A stretch of DNA of 64,000 nucleotides, taken from NCBI GenBank assembly GCA_021495925.1, contig JAKEKT010000005.1, positions 620,001 through 684,000 on the forward strand, written 5' to 3'. Below the pieces are notes generated by a model. It was not told the DNA's origin. It was given only the letters and a program-made list of their open reading frames with translations, and made no database searches. Made by a program: the position numbers and the translations under genes. Each line of letters opens with the position of its first letter. Position 1 is the first letter of the stretch. Source of the stretch: Diplodia intermedia. Taxonomy: Eukaryota; Ascomycota; Dothideomycetes; Botryosphaeriales; Botryosphaeriaceae. Of this stretch, positions 43,201 through 54,863 are shown one piece after another.

Positions 43201-43677
43201 CGCAAGAGCACGGGCAAGCAGCTGGCGCACATCCACCACGAGCACATCTCGACGCTCGACCTGCGCGACTGCTACCTCTACTCGGGCATGCTGACGGAAA
43301 ACGACCTGCTGTACCAGAACCGCACCTTCGACAACAACCGGCCGGGCCACACGGCGCTGCCGCGCATCTACCTCGAGGACGGCTGGACCAGCACCGACGA
43401 GGACTACATGACGTGCTTCGCGCTGTGGCACGGCCGGAAGAAGAGCCTGTTCAGGCGCGGCGGCAGCGAGCCGAGGGACGACGAAAAAGACGTCGTGGAG
43501 AAGGAGGGCGGCGTGAGGAGTCGGTTCAAGCTCGTGAGCCAGCTCGGCGTGCCCGGGAACACGATGGTGTTCAAGACCAGGAGTCGCGCCGAGAGGGACC
43601 ACTGGGTGCTCGCCATCCAGACGGAGTGCGAGAGGTTGGCGCAGGCGGAGGAGGTGAGGATCGTGGGGGAGGTTTGA
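40290..43677 (+). CDS. SPO71: Spo71/Mug56-like PH-domain protein
   Basis: Six exons: 40290-40337, 40388-41365, 41471-42340, 42388-42735, 42784-43035 and 43099-43677; introns of 50, 105, 47, 48 and 63 nt; 1024 aa. Yeast Spo71 (about 1245 aa) helps extend the prospore membrane and bind Vps13. The short first exon (16 codons) splices into the conserved 'RRCFIGPIPEGWLKSHRRDW'. A disordered Ser/Arg-rich region follows, then the central PH-like block from 'EKWREYMVVCRDNHEADEDF' to 'GRMFFKRLYFSTHDNYLVF', and a C-terminal PH domain that begins at the last splice ('ISGILFRKPRRHGTF') and ends 'TMVFKTRSRAERDHWVLAI'. An acidic insert (DVDFDLDVDDTMEDD) lies in exon 4. Family sure; a sporulation role in this fungus is inference. 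Confidence 0.9.
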
Positions 43678-44202
43678 TGAGGTTCGTTGTCATGGGACGG
43701 TGCGGGGGCGTCTGCATTACGGGTGCGTGCCGGTGTTTGGCAGGTTATGGGTGATGGACTGGGCTGGGGAGGTATTCTTTTCACTCTGGTGATCAGGGTG
43801 GGACATTCTTTTTTTTTTTCTTTTCTCGTCCTCCTCCTTTGTCTTCTTGAGATTACCTTGGCTTGGTCCTCTGCTTTTCGTTGACGACGTTGCCTGTTCA
43901 TTCTTCATTCCTGTCATAAGTTTTCATCATTCTGCTTCCCTTGAGCATAGGAGTCTCGAGAACTAAATCCTAATTTTTCGACCCGCACTGACCATTCCAT
44001 CCTGGGGCATTTGACGGCGAATGTGCTTACGAGGTTGTACCAGGGCAAGGTTCAAGGTGTCGATGACAGGATGATAGTGTTGACTATCCAAATGGAAGGA
44101 GCGTCTTCCCGGCTCTTAACAACGGGAGATATGACACTGTGTCTGCTACCAATTTCCCTCCACTCACCACTCTTTTCTCCAAACCACCCCCCACTTCTGC
44201 AC
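43678..44202. other. Convergent intergenic region
   Basis: A 525-bp gap between converging 3' ends. T11 at 43809-43819 and a TTTTC-rich stretch around it resemble 3' UTR sequence of the Spo71-like gene. No gene seen. Confidence 0.4.
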
Positions 44203-45609
44203 TCATGCCTTCGATGCGCCGCCGCCGCCGCCGCCGCCAAAGATGACCTTGTCGAACGTCTCGACGAACCCCTTGATCTCGTCCTCGGTGTTGTAGTGCA
44301 CCATGCTCACCCGGATCACGCCCTCGGGGCCCAGCCCGAGCACGTCGTCGCACAGCCGCTTGCTGTAGAAGTGGCCCCAGCGGAAGCCGTAGTCGGACGC
44401 GGCCTCGACGGCCTCGACGACGTCGCGCGCCGTCCAGCCCCTGACGCCGAAGCTGACGGTGGGCACGCGCCTGGCGGGGTCCGGGTCGCGCTCGCCGTAG
44501 ATGGTGACGTTGTCGGCGCCCTTGGACGCGAGGTAGTCGAGCAGGATGGCCTGGAGGTCGCGCTCGTGCGCGGCGATGGCGGCGTTGACCTCGGTGGCGG
44601 TGGTCGGGTCGGGCCCGCCGAGGTAGGCGAGCAGGATGGGCAGGGTTTGCGTCAGCTCGTAGTTGGACGCGGCCAGGCCGAGCTTGTCGGTCAGGGTGGC
44701 GGTCGGGTTGAAGTAGTGGGAGAGCGGGGTGAGGGCGTTTTGGGCGGCGCGCGAGCCGTAGAGCATGCTGATGTGCGGGCCGTAGACCTTGTACCACGAG
44801 AAGCTGTAGAAGTCGACGCCGAGGGCTTTGACGTCGATGCGGCGGTGCTGGTGGGAGGCGTGGTTAGATGGTTGGCCCTGCATAGGGGTTGCCGTGAACT
44901 TACGGGAGCGTAGGCCACGCCGTCGACGCAGAAGAGGGCGCCTGGGACGGTGTGGACGGTGTCGGCAAGGGAGCGGATGTCGTGGATGGTGCCGAGGATG
45001 TTGGAGGCGTGGGTGCAGGTCACAAGCTTCGTCTTGGGGGAGAGCAGCGGCTTGAGCGACTCCGGGGTGAGCTTGGGGTTGCTGGTGGGAGGGACAGTCC
45101 ACCATTTGAGGGTCAGGTTTTTCTGCGCGGCGATGGCGACCCAGGAGGCGATGTTTGCTTCATGATCCAGGTTGGAGACAACGAGCTCGTCGCCCGGGGA
45201 GAGGTTCAGGGCGATAGAGAGGTTCCGGAAGAGCTGAGTGGTTGATGCACCAATTACTGGGCAAAGATCAGTCTTCAGTCACATGAGGATAAATGAAAGC
45301 GAGCGTACCAACTTCGTCATTGTCGGCATTGATATACTGGGCTCCAGCCACGAGTCCATCGCTGAAATGCTTGGTAGAAGCAGCGCCGACGGGGTAGGAA
45401 GCACCGAGTTGGACATTGTTAGTGGAGAGATAGTCGGAGATGCTGGAGAAGGTTAGTTCGGCGGTTCTAGCGGTTGCATGCTCTTTCGCTCACGATTTGA
45501 TGACATCGGCCAGGACCTGACTGCCGCCGGCATTGTCGAAGAAGACCTGCTTCTGCTTCAGGGCCGGGAACCTGGAGCGCGCGTTGGCGATGTCGAAAGG
45601 GGACGCCAT
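44203..45609 (-). CDS. Class V aminotransferase (cysteine desulfurase-like)
   Basis: PLP enzyme of the NifS/CsdA-type class V family. Four exons: 45494-45609, 45309-45442, 44904-45256 and 44203-44847; introns 51, 52 and 56 nt; 415 aa. Family features: 'KQVFFDNAGGSQV' near the N-terminus, 'LVVSNLDHEANIASW', the PLP-ring Asp in 'ALFCVDGVAYAPHRRID', and the Schiff-base Lys in 'FYSFSWYKVYGPH'. 'GVIRVSMVHYNTEDEI' is the usual C-terminal signature. A Gly-rich tail (eight Gly) ends the protein. Fungal relatives are annotated as cysteine desulfurases, selenocysteine lyases or isopenicillin-epimerase-like enzymes; I see no clear catalytic Cys loop, so the reaction is open. No presequence, hence not obviously mitochondrial Nfs1. 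Divergent from the gamma-tubulin complex gene. Confidence 0.9.
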
Positions 45610-45940
45610 GATGCAATGTATGTATGTGATGTTGAGGAAGAGTTCAGACGACAGCTCGGGAGGCTTTTGATGGTTTGGAGCAGCATCCCACCTTCCGTAT
45701 CCACCCAAGTGCGGGGCTGTCGGCCAAAAAGTGGGATCTCCACAGATGCCATCTTTTTCGCCCAGTTAGATCGGCTCGGCTGAGGCTCCGCACGAACGAC
45801 GTCCACATCGTCATGTTTGTTGATAACAGGCAGTGACTGGGGTGGACCGCGCCCGAAGCACCCGGCGAGCGGCCCAAGCGTCGCGCGCATCCCGACAACG
45901 GACGCGTCTCCCGGCGCAGCGTCGTCGCTCCCATGGCACC
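45610..45940. promoter_or_regulatory. 331-bp bidirectional promoter
   Basis: The start codons of the aminotransferase (-) and the gamma-tubulin complex gene (+) lie 331 bp apart, so they share this promoter region. GC content rises toward the right. No TATA box seen on either side. Confidence 0.5.
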
Positions 45941-48900
45941 ATGGACATAGATATCGAAGATCATACCGATGCCTTCGCCGTCCGCGACCTTTGGCGCCCC
46001 TCGCGCTTCGCTCTCCCGGACCTGCAAGCCGACGCCACCCTCTTCCCGGCCCTGGAACTCGACAGTGAGTCCGCCCCGCCCGACGCGTTTTGCGACTGAC
46101 CTGACGCGCCAAAGTAAACCACATCAAAGTCGACAACCCCTACGCCCCCAAAAAGAGCCTCGAGCACGATCTGCACCTACCCGACCTCGACTCCTTCCAG
46201 TATGGCCCGCTCGACGACCTCGACTCGCTTCAGGAGTCCACACTATCCGCCGTTCCTGCCCAACACCCGCCCCAACCCGAGCTTCAGGATGACGGTATCT
46301 GGAACGATGCAGCCGCTCTGGGACCGATCAAGGACAATGTGAAGTTTCACACCTGGGAGGCCTTTGCGAAGCCTGGCTTTCAGGAGCCCACTCATGCCTA
46401 CATCGCCGAGGCTGGCCCGGAGGCTTTCGACGCCGCGCTGCTCAGGATGCACGAGGCCGACCCCTCGAAGGAAGCAGGCAGAATCGTAAGGTCGGACATA
46501 CTCCTGGGTTCGCTCTTCAATCTCGGCCTCGGCCGGTCGTCGGTGCTGTTTAGGTACGAGCAAATGCTGCATACCTTCGCCCAGGCCATTCATGACCAGA
46601 GAATGTCTGGCTTCTCCCTGATCTCTGCCCAGAATCTGATCCGCGACTTCATTCGCGGCGGCTCTGCAGTTAAGAATCTCCGCGAGTTTGCCGATCGAAC
46701 CCGTGGTGCTCAAAATACGTTTCCGTCCAAGGTGGCTCTGGCGACTGCCATCGGGACAATCCTGTCTACCATGGAAAACCACCTCGGCAGCCAGAGGAAT
46801 CTTGTTTCGAGCTTGTTGCAGCTTCAGCAGCTATTTCGCAGACCTCATCAGATTCTATTGAGAGTAAAAGCCGTTACCGAGGAGGTGAAATCTCTATCCA
46901 CGAACGAGGATTTGATCACCATGTTGTACAGGCACGTCCACGACATGGAGCAAGAGGACACGTGGCTAAGGTCTGTCTTTCTAGACATCCTCAAGAGCGT
47001 CAGCAACCCTTGGCTTGAATTTGCTGCTGAATGGGCTGGCCTTCGTCACGGCTTCAAGACCGAATTCAATAAGCGAGATGTCATGCACACATTTGCTGGC
47101 GTCGAAGAGACACCTGAGGATCAGAACGAGCCTCGCCCACCGCCAGAGCATTTCTACAAACCGGAAAATATGCCATCTTTCATCCCAGAGGAGGACGGCC
47201 GTACTCTATTCGAAACAGGAAAGAGCTTGCGTTTCCTTGAGATCCATCACCCCAGCCATCCCTTGTGTGCTCCTCACAAGGTGGGCTTGAAAGCGCCGCC
47301 TTTCGATTGGAAATTCGGCTGGGAAGACATGGAAAGCATCGCCGCCAAAGCCAAGGGATATGAGAGGAGTTTGGCCGAGGCCATCAGAAAATACAAGCAT
47401 ACTTCAGCAGACCATGAACAGTTCACGAGGAGGTCTTCGGATGGTGGCATGGAGGCCGGGCCAATCATGGAGCCAGCAAATTACGAGCGCGACATCTGTG
47501 ATACGGTTGACCTTTTCGACCAAGACCCTGCCACCGAGGAGAGCGGGTCAGCAACGACACTGCATTCGCTAGTGCTTTCGTCTATATCCCCACGGAGCCA
47601 CCCGGACGAAGGCATCTATACGTTCGCTCCACCGATAGCGTTGACTCCAACGCTTTCTCTGACTCCATTGCTCCGTGCACAAGCTCGTCTTGTCAACGCA
47701 ACAACACTTAGGCTGTTCTTCCGATCGCACAACCTACGTCTACATCTTTCCCTGCAACGGCAATATCAGCTTCTGGGTGATGGCATGTTCATGCACCGGC
47801 TGACGTCGGCACTGTTCAGCCCGGAACTCGAGACGGCAGAGCGAAGACGCGGTACTGTACGAACAGGAGCTCCCATGGGCTTGAAGTTAGGATCACGATC
47901 AACCTGGCCACCAGCAAGCTCCGAGTTGAGACTCGCACTCATGGGCATCCTGAGCGAAAGCTACCACTCGTCACGGCTATACCGCTCCGCGAGGAAGCAC
48001 GCCTCCTACAAGCAGCAGGACAAGCGTCTCCGCGAAACGCCCGACCTCCCCGGCAACCTCAGCTTCTCGATCCGCATCCTCTCCAATGACGAAATCGAGA
48101 AGTGCATGGACCCGAACTCGCTGGGCGCGCTCGACTTCCTGCGGCTGCAGTACTCGCCGCCACCGCCGCTGAACCTCGTCATGACCACGTCGGCGCTGGA
48201 CAAGTACGACCGCTGCTTCCGCCTCCTGCTCCGCATCGTGCGCATGCTGTTCGTCGTCAACCACCAACTTCCGCGCGACGGTGGCATTCCGGGCGTCTGG
48301 GAGAGCAAGTGCTTCCGCAACGAGGCCCATCACTTCGTCAGCGCCGTGTCGGCGTATTTCTTCGACTCGGGCATCGGCGAGACGTGGCAGGCGTTTGAAG
48401 CGGGGCTGGACGGGCTCGAGCGGCGGATGCGCGCCGAGGATGACGATGGCGAGGTTGGGGACGGCGACTCTTCCTTCGGCCGACTGGTGACGGAGGGGTT
48501 GGAAAGCGTGCGCGCGGCCCATGAGGAGTGCCTCGATCGCGTCATGTTCGCGCTGCTGCTGAGGCGTCGTCAGCAGCAGGTCATGCGCCTGCTGGAAGAG
48601 ATCTTCGAGACGATCCTCGCGTTTGCGAAACGTGCGAGTGCTTACGGCAGTGGCGGTGCTGCGGCAGGGCGAGGGTATGGCGAGCAGCTTACGGCCGTCT
48701 CCGCTGAAGAGGCGCACGAGGTGAGGGAAATGTACATGCTGTTTAGGAGCAAGGTTAACGTCTTCATGACGGTTTGTCGCGGGTTGACTGGTAAGCGTGG
48801 ATCGAGGAGGGCTGCTGGCGGTGCTGGTGCTGGCGTTGGGCTGCTCCTTGGTGGTGATGGGCGTGACGTGGTGGTCGAGGAAGACAACACGATCGATAGG

Positions 48901-48966
48901 CTGTTGTTGAAGCTTGAGATGAATGGGTACTACTGCGCCCCAGTCGCTACGGATTTGGGGGCTTGA
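45941..48966 (+). CDS. Gamma-tubulin complex component (Spc97/Spc98 family)
   Basis: Two exons (45941-46064, 46115-48966) with a 50-nt intron (GTGAGT...CCAAAG), 991 aa. Gamma-tubulin complex proteins nucleate microtubules at spindle pole bodies. The N-terminal GRIP1-type region contains 'RSDILLGSLFNLGLGRSSVL' (about 183-202); GRIP2 has 'LTPLLRAQARLVNATTLRLFF', 'GALDFLRLQYSPPPPLNLV' and 'LDKYDRCFRLLLRIVRM'. The C-terminal third is Gly/Ala/Arg-rich between helices. The length and the 'GLGRSS' motif fit the GCP5/GCP6 branch better than GCP2/GCP3, but I cannot separate 5 from 6. The start is MDIDIEDHTDAF, 331 bp from the divergent aminotransferase start. Confidence 0.88.
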
Positions 48967-50821
48967 TTGGATGAGGGCAGTTGAAGATGTGAAGTCGGGT
49001 CGCGTGGGGTTTCTCTATGCTGCTGTACTACGTATACTCTTCGCCGATTTGGGACCGGGTGGAGGGTTCAGAAAGAGGAGGGGGCTGGAGGAGGCTGTGC
49101 ATGCTGAACGGGAGGGAAGTTAAAACCGAGAGCGCGCGCTATTGACGGGAGATCTTCAAGAAAATGACTGAAGCATGTTTCACCTTCACCTCATGGCAGG
49201 GCAAGTGAATTGCGCGTCCATGCAGAAACTGACACTTCCATCGTGTTCCGCAACGTCTGTAGGCCACTCTCAGCGGTGTCATGTCGTCAAACCCGCTACC
49301 AACCACCCACGAGGATCGACCGCAAACCTTGAACGTTTTCGACTAGGCCCCTCACTCTTTTCGTTGCTAGCTTCGTCGCCGGCCCCCACGCCCCCTGCAA
49401 GCTTTGCCAATAATCGGCATACATGGCGACTACTAGTACTGTCAATATTTTCTCTACGTCGGCCCTCGGAGGTAAGCATGAACACTGAGCTCCGAGGCTC
49501 GCGGGCCATACCCAAACGGTTTTGGAACGCACCTTCGGGAATAAAAGTTTCAACAAACCCCGCCGCTACTATGTATGTAGTAGTTACTACTTTTAGCTTT
49601 CGTGCACGTACGGAATGAATGGTACATACATAGGGGACCCAGCGGGCGAGGTTCTAGAAGGTCTACGCTATGCTCATGACGCGGTCGCGGCCACGTCAAG
49701 CGCGCCTCCCTCTTTCCCCCCTCCTCTCAGCCCACAAGCCATGCCACGTACGACGACGGCGGCGACCGCGCCTGCGCGCGCGCCAAGGGCGGACGACGAC
49801 GGGGCGGGAGGGATGGAGATGGGGGTGGCTTAGCAATTGCCTGCCTGGCTGGCTTCCGACAATGCCCCCTCACGGCAAGGGGGTGGGTGGGCGGTTCACA
49901 TCACGAGAGAAGGATCGAAGGTCCCGGCCCTTTGGGTATGATGATGGGCGCAGTAGTTGCTTGCATCTTCTTCTGGAAGGGATCGCTGATGAGCTTGTTT
50001 CCGTTTTGGAGCAGAGATCGCGATTGGGGGTAGGAGGACGACAAGGCGTTGCATTTACAGGTTATTGGCGTAATGGAATGTCAAGGGTAATAACAAGGGA
50101 ATGACATTGTTGTGTAGCTAGTAGTAAAGGAAAGGGAAAGCCGCTGCTCCTAACACAATGACCACTAACCAAACACGTTCATGGTGCGCATGGAATGTTC
50201 TCTCATGATATTAATTGACCACCTGACGTGCCGAGACGTGTAGGCGTCATGCGCTTTGTATCCTACTTGGCGTGCCATTTGCTACTTGCCGCTACTGCAA
50301 GATTACGAAAGAAGATGGCTGAAGAGAAAAGCCGTAGCGGTGCCACCGTCGCGCCTGCATTTGCGCGTTGTCTGTGGCTGAAGAGCTTTTTGTGGAATTG
50401 TTGCTCTCTGAAACGAAGCTTACGCGGCCTACCAATGTCCATCCCAGATAACGCCATACCCGAACTCATGAAACTCCGTAAAATCCCATGGCGTGTAAAC
50501 CCGTCTCCAAAACATACAAACATACTTACCTATTCCGAACATGCGCATTATTGCGAGTGAAGAGTTAAAATGAAATGTAGAAAATTTTGTGCATGAAATC
50601 AAGTCGTCAATTGGGTTCGTGATCTGCACAACCGCCTCTGATGCGGGTCATGTCCGGCTCTTAGTCGTCTCTCCTCTTCGCTATGATGCAAGTGTGCGTC
50701 CCCGTCTTGAAACGTGAAGTAGAATGAGGGGGGAGAAAAATTCAGGAAAGACCCATGTTAGATGAAACAACCCCTGAGTGTCTCTATCCTTGGCACCAGT
50801 CCAGAGTTGGTGTGATAGGGC
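48967..50821. other. Convergent intergenic region
   Basis: About 1.85 kb between converging 3' ends, with no credible ORF. It carries an 11-bp perfect inverted repeat (CTATGTATGTA at 49569-49579 and its complement at 49623-49633, 43-bp loop) and GC-rich low-complexity DNA near 49,740-49,830. Otherwise unremarkable. Confidence 0.5.
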
Positions 50822-53038
50822 TTAGTTCTTCCTGTCGCGGTCCAGACCGGCAGACTCGGCAATGTCAGACTCCATGGGCTCCACAGGCTCCCTCATAGTG
50901 TCGAAGCTGGGGCGCGGAGAGACGTCCGGAATGCTGCTTTCAGGAGTGAAGACGGTAGTGACGGAAGGGGTGTACTCGCGGAAGCCATCGACAACAATGT
51001 CGCTGCTGTCGGCATCTTCCTCGTACGCCGGAGGAGCATCGTCCGTGTCCACGCTGCCCAGGTCAGACTTGTAGGAAGGAAGGCTGCTCGTGCGAGACAT
51101 GTTATGCGGCGGAGGCGGAGTGTACATTCCGTGAGCCATGTGGTGGGGCTGAGGGGGCGGCTGCATGGAAGGACCTGGGTATGCGTGCATCGGCGGGTGG
51201 GTGTGGACGTGGTTGTGGGCGTGAGCATTGACGCAGGGACAAGTCGACGATCCGGGGGAAGCCGGAGAAGTTCTTCCCTGCTCAGCCTGAACAATATCAT
51301 GGGCAAGCTCATGAGCAGTCCGCAGGTTTTCGATCTCCTCCTGCATGGCCTCCTCGAGCCTGTCCTCTTGGTCCAGAATCAAAGCCCTCTTTTCTTCGTA
51401 ATCAGCCCTGCGGTCCCAATCGTCCTCGCTTCCGTTCCACCATTGCTTCCAAGCATGGCGGCGGGCAAGGCGACGGTATTGCCTGGCGGTGCGACGCTCT
51501 TCACGAGTGGCACGACGTTCAGTACGCTGACGCAGACTGCAACAGTTGCGACGTATGAAGCCAAAAACGCAGGCCAATCCAGTTAAAGAGGCGAAAGCCA
51601 CCAGAACACCATGGACAGGGCGGGGTCCATGGTGATGGTGGTGCGGAGGTGGAGGGGGTGGAGGGGGCGGGCCGCGGCCACCTGCACCCTCGAAACCAGG
51701 CGGCGGCGGCGGAGGTGGAGGCGGAGGACCACCGTGTCCGTGCGGACCACCGAAGGGCGGCGGAGGCGGAGGAGGCGGTCCATAGCCTCCCGGTCCATCG
51801 TACCCAGGCGGAGGCGGCGGCGGCGGAGGAGGGGGCGGCCCATAGCCAGGAGGGGGCGGTCCGGGCTGGTGATGATCGAACTTCATAGCGAGGGGTCCAG
51901 GATGGTGAGGCGGCCCGTGAGCAGTGTCAATGTCAATGTCAGCGAAATCTTGTTCGGGATGGCCGTGGTAAGGAGGGAAAGGCGGGCGGTCCATGTCGTC
52001 GTCGTGAGGGTGGTGTGGACCTGGGCTCAGATGAATGTAGATGATGCGTATAGCATCGTGGGTCTTGTGGAGGAAGGCACTGAAGACACAGGAAAGATTG
52101 TCACAAGTCTTCAGCTCGTCGTTCAGCGGGAGTGCGTACTTTCTCATGCGCTGATGGATAAGTTCCTTCTGTTGGCGGATACGCTCCTGTATCCGCTTCT
52201 CCTCGGCCTCAAGGTCACACAGGGTCTGGATGTCGCACTCGATGGCACTTTGGTAGAAGAAACCCTCAGGCAGGTCCGCGAAATCGACAGAAACGAGGCG
52301 GAGATGAGCAGGCGGGTCGCGCCAGGCCTGGCTTTCGAGGGTGCCCGGGAGGGAGACGGGGCTGGTGGCAAGCCTGAGGAGCTCGGCCTTGCGAGCAGTC
52401 TGCTTGAAGGAGACGGAGAAACCGGCAGGAGAGTGGAGGCCCCTGTCGTCGACCTTCTGGATGTTCACGGTCAAGAGTTGGGCGACATCGTCTCCGTACT
52501 CGCTCGCGTCGGATTCGGCAAGAGACTCGAACAGACAGGCGGTTTCCCAGGACAAGGCGATGTCGTGGTCGGGGTCATGTTCGGCAGTGGCGCGGTTGGA
52601 ACTGGAGATGGTGCCGTTGCCTTTAGCGTGGATGCCATTCCACTCCTGGTTCAGCGGGTGGCCGTTCAGGGTGATGTTTGCTTCTCCGCACGGCTGGTCG
52701 GAGGGGAAGACTTGGAAGTCGAAAACCTGAGGCACAGGGTCAGCATGGGCGACGGCGTGGTTTAAGAACGCGCAGCGTACGAGAGATTCGTCATCGGAGG
52801 CGCCAAGGCAGCCTTGGCACGGTACGCTGAACGTTGCCTGCGCGTTTTGAGCGTCTGGCGATCATAAGCAAGCGACATGGTGGAGGCAGCGGAGAGGGAG
52901 CATACCGAGCTCGAGCACCACGGGCACGTCATCTAGGCCCGGCGACCGGGCGTGGGCGCGGTGTGCGGGAGGCGGGAGGGCGGCGGCGGCGGCGAGGACC
53001 GGCAGCCAGGCAAGAGCGTGCTTGAACGAAGCGCGCAT
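50822..53038 (-). CDS. Single-pass membrane protein with Pro/Gly/His-rich stalk
   Basis: Two exons (52906-53038, 50822-52854), 51-nt intron, 721 aa. The N-terminus 'MRASFKHALAWLPVLAAAAA' is a signal peptide. A secreted domain of about 300 aa follows, beginning 'ATFSVPCQGCLGASDDESLV', with N-x-S/T sites (for example NIT). Next come three poly-proline runs of 8-12 Pro separated by Gly/Tyr/His-rich units. One membrane span, 'GVLVAFASLTGLACVFGFI', is followed by a Cys/Arg-rich juxtamembrane stretch and a helical acidic cytoplasmic region ('LDQEDRLEEAMQEEIENL'). The tail is His/Pro-rich, then Ser/Asp-rich with 'APPAYEED', a PPxY-type motif for WW-domain ubiquitin ligases. I chose the acceptor at 52855 because it alone keeps the frame open. 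Possibly a cell-surface sensor or trafficking adaptor; family unknown. Confidence 0.8.
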
Positions 53039-53807
53039 GGCGGAGGGAGGATATCCCCGCGCAGTGGAGAGCGGTAGCCGGCACGGGGAAGTCGTGAACC
53101 AAGGCGCAAGCGGACTGACAACCAACACACGAGCGGTAGCACAGCGACAGGCCAAGTGGAGCTGGGGAGCGGACAGTCGAGTCGAGCAACAGGCAGCAGG
53201 ATTCCACGGGGGTAGGGCTGTCACTTTTAACGCCAGATGCCGCGTCAGCCTCGGGGGCGAGGCGCTGTTGCGAGAGGCCCTTCGCGCTCGGGCCACGGGC
53301 GCAAAACAGCACTGGCACTGCCGGCCAGACGATGCCTAGCTCCGAGCGCGAGCCACGCGGTTTCCGGCGCGGAGATGCGCCCTTGTTCCAGCGTCGCGCG
53401 GTGAGCCGGGAAGGTGGTGCCTGCAGCTGCTTGCGCTGCGAGCGAGCGCTGCTGCTGCAGAGCCGGAGCCCAGGGGATCGCCGCTGAGTGGATGGACGCC
53501 GTGGCGCCCTGGGCGCACGTGAGAACCTTGAGATTCCTCGAGTCGCCCGGCAGCCAGTTGCATCGGAGCCTCCGTCGGCCCGTAACCGTCCTCGTCCATG
53601 GGCCGCCAAGGCTCGAGCTGTGACGCGGGTGCGCTGCTTGCTTCCTTGCGTACACTGGAGCCATTCACCACCACGCTCGTCTTCTGCCCCCCAGCGCGCG
53701 CGCTAATCCACGCAACTCCTCCCCGCATCTGGCTGTTCCAGCTGCCGCTGCGCTCGTCGAAGCTCTTCTGAAACGCCCATCCGCACCCCACCAGCCCACC
53801 CTTCGCA
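53039..53807. promoter_or_regulatory. Divergent intergenic region
   Basis: A 769-bp GC-rich gap between the membrane protein (-) and LSM4 (+). The stretch before LSM4 is C-rich (CCGCACCCCACCAGCCCACCC). Long chance frames occur because of the composition; none is convincing. Confidence 0.4.
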
Positions 53808-54323
53808 ATGGTGAGCCAACCCCCGCAGCTGCCCCCGCTGAGCTTGCTATTGAATGACGCGGACATGCACGCGCTGACTCTACGTCTTCAAGCTGCCTCT
53901 CGGCCTTCTCAATGCCGCCCAGGGCCACCCAATGCTCGTTGAGCTCAAGAACGGCGAGACGCTAAACGGCCATCTCGTCAACTGCGACAACTGGATGAAC
54001 CTGACTCTGAAGGAGGTCGTGCAAACGAGTCCCGACGGCGATCGTTTCTGGAGGCTACCCGAAGTCTACATCCGCGGCAACAACGTACGCTGCCATGGGG
54101 CCCGCTTCCCTGCTAATTGCCGCTGACTTGGAATCAGATCAAGTACCTGCGCGTGCCCGACGAGATCATCGACTTGGTGAAGGAACAGCAGCAGCGCGAC
54201 CAGGCCAACCGCGGCGGCCGTGGCGGCGGTCACCAACGTGGGGACCACGGTGGACGTGGTGATAGAGGTCGGGGAATGGGCCGCGGAGGTCGTGGTGGCC
54301 GTGGCCGCGGCCGTGGCGCATGA
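53808..54323 (+). CDS. LSM4: LSM4, U6 snRNA / decapping Sm-like protein
   Basis: Subunit of the Lsm2-8 ring (U6 snRNA) and Lsm1-7 ring (mRNA decapping). Three exons: the first is only the ATG at 53808-53810, then 53893-54084 and 54138-54323; introns 82 and 53 nt; 126 aa. The joined start reads [20 protein letters not shown]. Sm1 covers '[20 protein letters not shown]' with 'DNWMNLTL'; Sm2 is '[16 protein letters not shown]', completed across intron 2. The C-terminal tail is Arg-Gly-Gly-rich ([16 protein letters not shown]), as in other Lsm4 proteins, where it can be arginine-methylated and promotes P-body assembly. The ATG-only exon is supported by the fact that no other upstream Met gives the conserved MLPLGLL. 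Confidence 0.95.
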
Positions 54324-54863
54324 GTTCTGCACGCTCGGAATGGAAAGGAAGATACCTCCGAATCGGCCTGGAAAAAACGGACATTAGGGCGCATGGAGCT
54401 TGCGAGACATCGTGGATTAGGCGTTCGTGTATACCACAGGGGCCCTTCTAGTGGGAAGGACTGGCGTCTGAGATCTAAATGGTCATGAAAGAAACATGGT
54501 GGAAGCGCACGTGCGCAGAAATCATTTCTACCGTCTTGAGGGTTGGCTAGCACCAAAGGAGGACTGGGACTGAAGCATGGAGGAAAATTAAAGACGTTTC
54601 GGCGCACACGTGGAGCCGTTAATGGCGTCACGAAGTTTTGCAATACACCATAATACGCGCGCATTGTTGCCACATTGCTCTCCTTGCCAAGTTGACCCAT
54701 TCTCTGAAAATACGCCAGGCGGCAGTGAGCGACAGCTCCGGTGGATTGTGCCTGTCGATCGAATAATGCTTGTTGCTGGCACCTAGCCAAAGTTGCGGGC
54801 GGAGAGCTTCCGCGCTAGGTTCCGCAAACTCCAGACTTCGCTTCAACACCAACCACGCGCCCA
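54324..54863. other. Intergenic
   Basis: A 540-bp gap between same-strand genes, the LSM4 3' flank and the PPR promoter. Nothing distinctive seen. Confidence 0.4.

Noticed and set aside
44011..44913. A 300-codon plus-strand frame opposite the aminotransferase.
   Set aside because: It mirrors the conserved class V aminotransferase exon and is Val/Gly/Asp-biased as expected for an antisense shadow.
51611..52765. A 384-codon plus-strand frame opposite the Pro-rich membrane protein.
   Set aside because: Its Arg/Trp/Gly runs are the complement of the poly-proline codons; no ordinary protein content.
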